DNA of 11,494 nt. It comes from an uncultured Porphyromonadaceae bacterium. GTDB lineage: Bacteria > Bacteroidota > Bacteroidia > Bacteroidales > Muribaculaceae. A program made the translations under genes and the position numbers. Below the pieces are notes generated by a model. That model worked only from the letters and a program-made list of their open reading frames with translations. It was not told the DNA's origin and did no database searches. The stretch spans positions 1-11,494 of the forward strand of contig CAJKBH010000057.1 in the NCBI GenBank assembly GCA_905198125.1, given 5' to 3'. Of this stretch, positions 6,225 to 11,494 are shown in pieces; the stretch's first letter is position 1, and every line of letters starts with the position of its first letter.

Positions 6225-6980
6225 TTAGTCAAAAGCTTCGATGATGCCCATGAAACTGTCGGCCTTCAGGGCTGCGCCACCGATCAGACCGCCGTCTACG
6301 TCGGGCTTGCTGAACAGCTCCTTGGCGTTGGTGGGCTTGCAGCTGCCACCGTACAGGATCGAAGTGTTGTCGGCTATCTCCTTGCCGTATTTCTCGGCTA
6401 TGACGTTGCGGATGTTGGCGTGCATGTCCTGAGCCTGCTCGGCTGTGGCGGTCTTGCCGGTACCGATGGCCCATACGGGCTCGTATGCCACGACGATCTT
6501 GGCGAAGTCTTCGGGAGCCAGCGAGAACAGAGCCTCTACCTGACCGCGTACCACCTCGTTGTATGTTCCGTTTTCACGCTCCTCCAGCACCTCGCCTACG
6601 CAGAAGATGGGAGTCAGACCGTTGGCCAGAGCCAGCTTGGTCTTGGCCAGCAGCTGCTCGTTGTTCTCGCCGAAGTACTGGCGACGCTCGCTGTGGCCCA
6701 GGATTACGTGGCTTGCGCCGGTGGATTTAACCATAGCTGCGCTGACCTCGCCGGTGTAGGCACCCTTCTCGTGCTCGGAGCAGTTCTCGGCGCCAAGCTT
6801 TACCAGCTCGGGCTCCAGAACGGCGCATACGCTCGTAAGATGGGTGAACGGTACGCATACTATTACCTCGCAGTTGGCCTTCTTCTCCTTCAGCGCTGCG
6901 TTGATCGAATTGGCGAGCTCAACACCCTCGTCAAGAGTGGTGTTCATTTTCCAGTTGCCCGCTACGATATTCTTTCTCAT
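6225..6980 (-). CDS. tpiA: Triose-phosphate isomerase
   Basis: Interconverts dihydroxyacetone phosphate and glyceraldehyde 3-phosphate. In the 251 residues I see Lys11 in NWKMN, His96 in LGHSERR, Glu167 in VAYEPVWAIGTG with flexible loop 6, YGGSCKPTNA (210-219) and the phosphate-binding DGGLIGGAAL (229-238). The length is standard and all catalytic residues are present. The start is ATG 6978-6980, giving MRKNIVAGNW; a GTG 57 nt upstream would add a nonsensical extension across the promoter and was rejected. It is the first gene of the six-gene minus-strand operon. Confidence 0.97.
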   Translation of the reverse strand: MRKNIVAGNWKMNTTLDEGVELANSINAALKEKKANCEVIVCVPFTHLTSVCAVLEPELVKLGAENCSEHEKGAYTGEVSAAMVKSTGASHVILGHSERRQYFGENNEQLLAKTKLALANGLTPIFCVGEVLEERENGTYNEVVRGQVEALFSLAPEDFAKIVVAYEPVWAIGTGKTATAEQAQDMHANIRNVIAEKYGKEIADNTSILYGGSCKPTNAKELFSKPDVDGGLIGGAALKADSFMGIIEAFD

Positions 6981-7007
6981 ATCAGTATTTATTAATATTC
7001 TGAACTG

Positions 7008-7051
7008 CAAAATTAACGAAAAAATACGACATTCCACTCATGCATGGCAAA
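7008..7051 (-). promoter_or_regulatory. Candidate promoter of the tpiA operon
   Basis: On the minus strand TTTG (7048-7051), a 21-nt spacer and TATTTTTT (7019-7026; last base off consensus) form a near-consensus promoter with a start near 7012. An exact -7 box, TAATTTTG (7008-7015), lies 10 nt closer to the gene but lacks a -33 TTTG at proper spacing. Which is used cannot be told from sequence. Confidence 0.45.
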
Positions 7052-7065
7052 AAATACGACATTCC
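7019..7065. repeat. 17-bp direct repeat with a 30-bp period at the tpiA promoter
   Basis: AAAAAATACGACATTCC occurs perfectly at 7019-7035 and 7049-7065. The following 13 bases of each copy are also partly alike (shared TGCA and terminal C), so it is probably a degenerate 30-bp tandem duplication. The downstream copy contains the candidate -7 box and the upstream copy abuts the -33 box. Confidence 0.8.
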
Positions 7066-7080
7066 GTCGGTGCAAGACAC

Positions 7081-7108
7081 AAAAACAGCCGCCTCCCGTG
7101 GAAGCGGC
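7081..7108 (-). terminator. Rho-independent terminator of the HtrA gene
   Basis: Read on the minus strand, 9 bp (7100-7108 with 7088-7096, one G-U pair) close a 3-nt loop and are followed by TG then TTTTT (7085-7081). It lies 30 nt after the protease stop codon and separates that gene from the tpiA operon. Confidence 0.85.
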
Positions 7109-7138
7109 CATCTTTATGCGGTATGAATTAAGGTGCCG

Positions 7139-8575
7139 TTACTCTGAGGCGAGGTTCACGGCGTAGGTGTATTTCTTGCCGGTGGGGTATACGCCGTACA
7201 GGATCAGAGCCTTGTATTCGTCGCTGTCCTTCATCACCGAGTTGTACACCTGCTCCACGTCTTCGCTGCTGTTGACAGGCACGTCGTTTACGGCGGTGAT
7301 GATGAAGCCTTCCTTCACGCCGGCGTCGCGGATGGCTCCGGCCTTGAGTCCCTTGACTTGAACGCCGTTCGAGATACCAAGACGGGTCTTGGTCTCGGCG
7401 GTCAGCTTCATGAAGGCGCAGCCAAGCTCGCTGAAGTCGCCTTTCTTGGTGATCGACGTGCTGCCGGTCTGGTTGCGCAGGGTGGCTGTCTTCTCTATCT
7501 TCTTGTTGTTGCGGTAGTAGGTCACGGTCACCTTGTCGCCGGGACGGAACTTGTTGAGCTGTTCCACCAGCTGCGCGTGGTTGGCCACGTTCACGCCGTT
7601 AATGGCTGTGATCACGTCATCCTCCTGCAGACCCAGTTCCTTGGCCGTGCTCATGTCGTTCACCGACGCGATGAGCAGACCCGACTTAACGGCAGTGATG
7701 TCCTTCTCTTTTGCAATCTTGGAATCGAGCTCGCGCACGGAGGCTCCGAGCACGGCGCGCTGCACTGTACCGTACTGGCGTATGTCGGCCATGACCTTCT
7801 TTACGATGGTGGTGGGGATGGCGAACGAGAAGCCCGAGTACGAGCCGGTGTTGCTGTATATGGCCGAGTTGATGCCGATCAACTCACCCTTGAGGTTGAC
7901 GAGGGCACCGCCGGAGTTGCCGGGGTTGAGTGCGGCGTCGGTCTGGATGAACGATTCGATGCTGAGGTTGCCCTTATGGTTCTGGCCGAGGCTGCGGGCC
8001 TTGGCGCTGACGATACCGGCCGTAACGGTGGAGTTGAAGCCGAAGGGATTGCCCACGGCCAGTACCCATTCGCCGATTTTTACGGTCTCCGAGTCGCCGA
8101 AGGTGATTGGGGTCAGGTCCTTGGCGTCAACCTTGATCAGTGCCAGGTCGGAAGCCTCGTCGGTGCCAATTATCTTGGCGTCGTAGCTGGAGTTGTCGTT
8201 GAACAGAACCTCGAGTTTATCGGCGCCGTCCACCACATGGTTGTTCGTGACGATGTAACCGTCCTCGCTGATTATCACTCCCGAACCGAGGCCGCTCTGT
8301 ACGGGCTCGTTCTTCTTGCGCTGCTGTTGAGGAGCCTGCTGGCGGGGCTGCTGGGGAGTGCCGAAAAAGAAATCGAACATCCCGAAGGGATCGTAGCCGC
8401 CCTGTCCGTATGGATTCTGCTGGCGGGTGGTGTACGACTTGATACATACCACGGCATTGACCGTCTTTTCGGCCGCATGGGTAAAGTCCGTCTCGAATGC
8501 CGGTGTGGTCACTGCGTAGGCGCTGGTTCCAACCAGAAGCGCCAGCGTGCACAATGCTGTACTTTTATTAATCAT
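7139..8575 (-). CDS. DegP/HtrA-type periplasmic serine protease, Do family
   Basis: A 478-aa S1C protease/chaperone for envelope protein quality control. The signal peptide is about residues 1-21 (LALLVGTSAYA). The trypsin-like domain has the catalytic triad H113 (TNNHVV), D143 (SDLALIK) and S221 (GNSGGAL). A Gln/Pro-rich, Phe-containing insert at 54-90 (FDFFFG, then PQQPRQQ) fits the regulatory LA loop of DegP. Two PDZ domains follow, about 270-360 (with LGASV, then ELGLQEDDVITAING) and 385-478 (VKGLKAGAIRDAGVKEGFIITAVND). It is complete, begins at ATG 8573-8575 and appears monocistronic. I saw no convincing consensus promoter upstream, so an alternative sigma factor is possible. Confidence 0.96.
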   Translation of the reverse strand: MINKSTALCTLALLVGTSAYAVTTPAFETDFTHAAEKTVNAVVCIKSYTTRQQNPYGQGGYDPFGMFDFFFGTPQQPRQQAPQQQRKKNEPVQSGLGSGVIISEDGYIVTNNHVVDGADKLEVLFNDNSSYDAKIIGTDEASDLALIKVDAKDLTPITFGDSETVKIGEWVLAVGNPFGFNSTVTAGIVSAKARSLGQNHKGNLSIESFIQTDAALNPGNSGGALVNLKGELIGINSAIYSNTGSYSGFSFAIPTTIVKKVMADIRQYGTVQRAVLGASVRELDSKIAKEKDITAVKSGLLIASVNDMSTAKELGLQEDDVITAINGVNVANHAQLVEQLNKFRPGDKVTVTYYRNNKKIEKTATLRNQTGSTSITKKGDFSELGCAFMKLTAETKTRLGISNGVQVKGLKAGAIRDAGVKEGFIITAVNDVPVNSSEDVEQVYNSVMKDSDEYKALILYGVYPTGKKYTYAVNLASE

Positions 8576-8836
8576 ATATGATTGGTGTTTGATTGTTCGT
8601 CGGTTATTATTAATAATTTCTAACTGTCCGTATAACGTTTGTTCACTACTGATAGATTCTATTGGAATCGATTTTCATATCAGCTTGTACTTCAGTTGTA
8701 CTTTGCAAAATAAATGCAAAAATCGTTCCCATAGTATATCCCTTAACACTAATTGTTAAATTTAACACCAGTTAACCCCGGAATAAGGGTATCGTTTCTT
8801 ATCCGGACAATTCTTAGGGCAATTCAATAATTTTAT
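8576..8836. other. Divergent intergenic region with palindrome cluster
   Basis: No gene is seen. It is AT-rich and lies between the minus-strand HtrA gene and the plus-strand RNA. At 8743-8776 a perfect 12-bp palindrome GTTAAATTTAAC (8755-8766) is flanked by two TTAACAC direct repeats (8743-8749, 8762-8768) and a GTTAAC palindrome (8771-8776). This is an operator-like cluster that could serve either direction. Only one-mismatch -7 boxes were found for HtrA. Confidence 0.5.
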
Positions 8837-8867
8837 TTTGCAGTTATGTGAATAAATATTAACTTTG
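8837..8867 (+). promoter_or_regulatory. Consensus promoter of the structured RNA
   Basis: TTTG (8837-8840), a 19-nt spacer and TAACTTTG (8860-8867) match the Bacteroidetes consensus TTTG-N19-21-TAnnTTTG exactly. The start is expected near 8873-8875. No start codon of a sizeable reading frame follows; instead stable hairpins begin at 8888. Confidence 0.82.
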
Positions 8868-8872
8868 TGCCA

Positions 8873-9335
8873 AATCCCGTTTACTTGTCCGGAAATGACC
8901 GGAAAGCTATGCGAGCGACAAGCCCCGAGGGCCTCGCTTTCATAGCAGAAGCCGATAGCTGAGGGTTTCGAGGGCGGGATGCCACGGAAGAGTCCGTGGT
9001 GATATATTCAGAGTCAGGTCAACGCCCGGCATGCCGGGTACGGATCATGGCTCAAGCGTGTATCGACGCTATATTTTCTTGACCCTTTGAAACTTCGCAA
9101 CTTTCTATGGTGACTGTCAAGAAGATTGGGCAACGATGACGCTCACAGGTATGTATATTGTCGTGATTTTACATCCCGGCAACTCTGAGTGTAGGGTTGC
9201 CCGTGATGTGTCATCACGGTCGATAGGCATATCGGCGTGAGGCTTCTGCGTTGTCCGCTCCTGCAGTTACGGGCAATGCGAAGGCCTCAAAGGGCGGGAG
9301 CGGGCGAAGAAAAGCTCCTCACGCTTCTTTTTTTA
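8873..9335 (+). ncRNA. Candidate structured noncoding RNA or long regulatory leader, about 460 nt
   Basis: Between an exact consensus promoter and a hairpin plus T-run are at least eight GC-rich helices and no convincing protein gene. The helices are 8888-8892/8899-8903, 8906-8911/8941-8946 with 8911-8915/8933-8937 inside, 8982-8987/8994-8999, 9017-9022/9079-9084 enclosing hairpins 9025-9030/9033-9038 and 9055-9059/9066-9070, 9128-9134/9196-9202, 9201-9207/9213-9219, and 9221-9225/9230-9234. A long-range helix joins 8945-8953 to 9241-9249 (9 bp), and 9234-9242 pairs with 9317-9325 near the 3' end. I find no tmRNA tRNA-like end or CCA, no RNase P core motifs, and no SRP or 6S pattern. The gene downstream starts 46 nt after the T-run and has no promoter of its own that I can see, so a leader role is also possible. 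Confidence 0.65.
9297..9334 (+). terminator. Candidate terminator or attenuator at the end of the structured RNA
   Basis: GGAGC (9297-9301) pairs with GCTCC (9314-9318), and a T-run follows at 9328-9334. Alternatively 9317-9325 pairs back to 9234-9242, putting the helix right next to the T-run. An upstream CCGCTCC (9255-9261) can pair with 9297-9303 and would block the small hairpin, as an antiterminator would. Confidence 0.55.
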
Positions 9336-9380
9336 TGTATTTGCCTGAAGTGGAGCTGATAAGGCACTAACCGAAATGTT

Positions 9381-10301
9381 ATGAAACATTTTAAGCAATG
9401 TGTCGCGACATGTCTGGCGCTGCTTCCTGCTTATGCCTGGGCCGATGTGATATGTCTTACGTCAGGACAGGAAATTAAATCCAAAGTCGTGACTGTAGGC
9501 GAAAAGGAGATCACGTATAAGAAGGCCGAAAACCTGAACGGGCCGAACTATGTCGTGGCCAATGAGTCAGTATTCTACATTGAGTTTGACGACGGACACC
9601 GGGAAGTGATAACTCCGCAGGACGCACATCAGACATCCGTGCAGCCGTCGGCTGTTTACAACAATGTTACCCCTTCAGCTTCGGAAACTGCATCGGAATC
9701 AGGACAGGGCACACTTGCCGGAACAATCCTGAACGGCATGAAGATAGAGCCCAAGAAGAAACACAATCGATTTCCCTCCGTCGGGTTCATGCCCCGTGTG
9801 GTTGTCGGCTATCAGGGCACTCAGTCGGAATATAAAAGCGTCAACTATGACTGGGGCGGACTGTATGCCGACATAGACCTGATGGCTCTGATGTCGATGG
9901 GCGAGAATATGGCATGGTCTGCCGGACTGGGATTCACATGGCTGCAGGGCGACATGAAAGTGTATACCGGCAAAAAGCCGTCGAAAGGAGACTGGCCGCT
10001 TCTTAATGCCACTTATATCGGCATACCCGTAATGTATTGGTGGAAGACCGAATACGTGATGTTGGGTACGGGATTCAATCTTGATTTCCTGGTGCAGTGC
10101 AAACTGGACGGAGAGAAGGCGAAGGATGCCTTGAACGGTTTCCGTGTGCCTTGGAAAGTATATGCGGGCTGCAGTCTGGGGATATTCGACATAGGACTTC
10201 ATCTCGGATTCGACCTTACGAGTGCGTTCAAAGGCAAGGATATGTCATGGAGTCCGACGATTTCCGTGGGAGGTTCCGTAGGAGTGCGTCTCGGCAAATA
10301 A
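9381..10301 (+). CDS. Exported protein: shared N-terminal domain plus predicted outer-membrane beta-barrel
   Basis: A 306-aa protein. The signal peptide is about residues 1-21 (CLALLPAYAWA, then DVI). Residues 22-78 form a small beta domain of a type common in Bacteroidetes exported proteins: DVICLTSGQEIKSKVV, then KEITYKK, then a VFYIEFDDG strand. A Ser/Thr/Gln-rich linker spans about 80-115. Residues about 133-306 show alternating aromatic and glycine-rich strands (VVVGYQG, GGLYADIDL, MAWSAGLGFTW, ISVGGSVGVRLG) like an 8-stranded outer-membrane barrel. I do not recognise a named family. ATG 9381-9383 gives a good signal peptide. The next gene begins one base after its stop codon, so they form an operon. 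No own promoter is evident; expression may come from the RNA promoter at 8837. Confidence 0.8.
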   Translation: MKHFKQCVATCLALLPAYAWADVICLTSGQEIKSKVVTVGEKEITYKKAENLNGPNYVVANESVFYIEFDDGHREVITPQDAHQTSVQPSAVYNNVTPSASETASESGQGTLAGTILNGMKIEPKKKHNRFPSVGFMPRVVVGYQGTQSEYKSVNYDWGGLYADIDLMALMSMGENMAWSAGLGFTWLQGDMKVYTGKKPSKGDWPLLNATYIGIPVMYWWKTEYVMLGTGFNLDFLVQCKLDGEKAKDALNGFRVPWKVYAGCSLGIFDIGLHLGFDLTSAFKGKDMSWSPTISVGGSVGVRLGK

Positions 10302-10302
10302 T

Positions 10303-11301
10303 ATGGCTATGAATTGTCTGAAGATAAGTTTCGTACTGTGTGCGACGCTGACCGCCTTATTGCCGGGGCTGGCTGACGAGCTGGTGATGCGCGACGCCTC
10401 CAGCTGGAAAGGGAAAGTGATAGAGGTGCGCCCGGACAGAATACTTTTCCGCAAGGATAATGAGAGTTTTGACAGGGAGGTGAATGTGGCCAAAGTGTTC
10501 AAGATCAAATATGATAACGGCACCGAGGACATAATGCAGACTGACAATGCAACGTCCGGCACCCAAAACAAGGCAGCCGGGATGGAATGCATTGCAGACG
10601 GAAGATATGTACATGTATCCACCCGGCCTGATTATTCGAGCTTGCCTCCGGCATCACATTCATATTCCGTAGGCGACTGGTATGATGAGAATGACGTTCG
10701 GGGCGTGGTGGTAGGAGTGACACCCGACGGGAAGCATGGCAAAATTATCTCGCCCGTCTCCAATCGGAGAGGTCCGTTTGAAATTAGTGGTGATGACCCG
10801 ATGTTCAAGGGCCCTGTGGATTTGCCGTTAGGAATGAACGACCTCACCAACGGCTGTGCCAATCTGCAGAAACTTCTGAAATTCCGGAGTTTGCACCCGG
10901 AATTCGACGACAGTATGTACCCCGCGTTGATGTATGTCAGCCGTCTTGGCGAGGGATGGTATGTGCCCTCTATCGGGGAATTGGAGGAATTATGCAGACT
11001 GCTCGATACAAAAACTGTATATAACGGTTCGCTGAAGTCTTACAGGGGCAAGAGTGTAAAATGGATAAAGGTAATAAACCGACAGCTGAAGGAGCATGAC
11101 GGCGATAAGATAGGAGGCATCTATTTCCTTTCATCGACTGAGGACTTCTCGCAGGGCGGGGAAGGAGGCTTAGCGCATAAACTGTTCGGAGATCCGGAGG
11201 AACCCCAGTTCGTGGTATTCAAATATAACGATGAGCAGAAACTGAAACAGCATACGGTGCGCGGCTTTCCCTATCCGACAATCGCGTTTCATCTTTTTTA
11301 A
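10303..11301 (+). CDS. Exported protein: same N-terminal domain plus DUF1566-like C-terminal region
   Basis: A 332-aa protein with a signal peptide of about 24 residues (CATLTALLPGLA, then DEL). Residues 25-79 resemble the N-terminal domain of the preceding gene: DELVMRDASSWKGKVI, DRILFRK and VFKIKYDNGTEDI. After a linker, about 120-332 resembles DUF1566/Lcl-type domains: VGDWYDENDVRGVVVGV, LGEGWYVPSIGELEEL (about 215-231) and IYFLSSTE near 274-281. That domain's role is unknown; it is found on surface or secreted proteins. The start may be ATG 10303 or the ATG two codons later. It follows the previous stop codon by one base, so translational coupling is likely. Confidence 0.78.
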   Translation: MAMNCLKISFVLCATLTALLPGLADELVMRDASSWKGKVIEVRPDRILFRKDNESFDREVNVAKVFKIKYDNGTEDIMQTDNATSGTQNKAAGMECIADGRYVHVSTRPDYSSLPPASHSYSVGDWYDENDVRGVVVGVTPDGKHGKIISPVSNRRGPFEISGDDPMFKGPVDLPLGMNDLTNGCANLQKLLKFRSLHPEFDDSMYPALMYVSRLGEGWYVPSIGELEELCRLLDTKTVYNGSLKSYRGKSVKWIKVINRQLKEHDGDKIGGIYFLSSTEDFSQGGEGGLAHKLFGDPEEPQFVVFKYNDEQKLKQHTVRGFPYPTIAFHLF

Positions 11302-11494
11302 ATCAATATAATTCAAGTTACGCAAGTTCTCATGATGGAATTAAAAGAAATTAGACTCACAGAACTATTCGGATGCTGCGCATCCGCACGGAACTGACAG
11401 AACGGCACAGAACTTTTTCTTATACGCCGTTTCGGGCCGGACTCGGCCGTGGCACAGAGCCGTCATTGACGGCAACGGGAATTTTCACAGAAGT
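11302..11494. repeat. Non-coding tail with degenerate 9-nt repeats and two hairpins
   Basis: No gene is seen. Units related to CACAGAACT occur at 11358-11366, 11387-11395, 11396-11404, 11406-11414, 11453-11461 and 11486-11494; the second and third are directly adjacent. Perfect hairpins lie at 11370-11386 (7 bp, TGC loop) and 11459-11473 (6 bp, ATT loop). Neither is followed by a T-run, so I do not call a terminator. The window ends inside this region. Confidence 0.6.

Noticed and set aside
6981..7037. GTG start extending TpiA by 19 residues
   Set aside because: It overlaps the promoter region, and the family starts at MRKNIVAGNW.
7358..8581. 407-codon plus-strand open frame opposite the HtrA gene
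   Set aside because: It is an antisense shadow of a gene with a complete catalytic triad and PDZ domains. Its translation is low-complexity and matches no family.
9136..9240. 34-codon reading frame (MTLTGMYIVVILHPGNSE...) inside the structured RNA
   Set aside because: It overlaps stable helices throughout, has no recognisable signal or motif, and such a length is expected by chance. A peptide from it cannot be excluded, but nothing supports it.
8873..9335. Known housekeeping RNA (tmRNA, RNase P, SRP or 6S)
   Set aside because: No tRNA-like ends, no RNase P core sequence, no SRP tetraloop region and no 6S-like single long hairpin could be found by eye. A covariance-model search is needed for certainty.
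11370..11386. Terminator of the exported-protein operon
   Set aside because: The 7-bp triloop hairpin is perfect, but no T-run follows on either strand, so it is reported only as a hairpin.
1..11494. CRISPR array, tRNA genes, transposase or phage genes
   Set aside because: No regularly spaced long repeats, no tRNA cloverleaf and no recombinase or transposase motifs were seen.

Overview
The window looks like a chromosomal segment of a Bacteroidales bacterium, possibly near Muribaculaceae. Supporting signs are promoters matching the Bacteroidetes pattern TTTG-N19-21-TAnnTTTG, no clear Shine-Dalgarno sites, a tpiA / SPOR protein / folE gene order that I recall from Bacteroidales, menaquinone genes, and two exported proteins sharing an N-terminal domain common in this phylum. 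The genus is an inference; no 16S or other marker is present.

Layout. (1) 1-945, minus strand: a Crp/Fnr-family regulator with a textbook promoter (833-864) and a strong terminator (22-56). A 9-bp tandem repeat lies just after its stop codon. (2) 913-2098, minus strand: an AT-richer two-gene unit encoding a small secreted protein and a lipoprotein with five CxxCxGxG zinc-finger-like motifs. It has its own promoter, a leader of about 270 nt containing a 119-bp inverted repeat, and a terminator. (3) 2170-6980, minus strand: a compact housekeeping operon tpiA - SPOR protein - folE - menB - menC - menE. The genes are 10 to 29 nt apart or overlap by ATGA. It makes triose-phosphate isomerase, a peptidoglycan-binding protein, GTP cyclohydrolase I and three consecutive menaquinone enzymes: OSB synthase (MenC), OSB-CoA ligase (MenE) and DHNA-CoA synthase (MenB). 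menF, menD and menH are not here. (4) 7081-8575, minus strand: a periplasmic DegP/HtrA-type protease with its own terminator. (5) 8576-9380: about 800 nt without a convincing protein gene. It holds an operator-like palindrome cluster, an exact consensus plus-strand promoter, and a heavily structured RNA of about 460 nt ending in a hairpin plus T-run. I could not match this RNA to tmRNA, RNase P RNA, SRP RNA or 6S RNA. (6) 9381-11301, plus strand: two exported proteins one base apart, one with a predicted outer-membrane barrel and one with a DUF1566-like C-terminal region, sharing a homologous N-terminal domain of about 55 residues. (7) 11302-11494: no gene; a triloop hairpin and degenerate 9-nt repeats.

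The most interesting part is the 8873-9335 RNA. Several of its helices are mutually exclusive, including a possible antiterminator/terminator choice just before the exported-protein pair. It could be a free noncoding RNA or a regulatory leader for those two genes. The 119-bp hairpin element in the leader of the Cys-rich lipoprotein unit ranks second.
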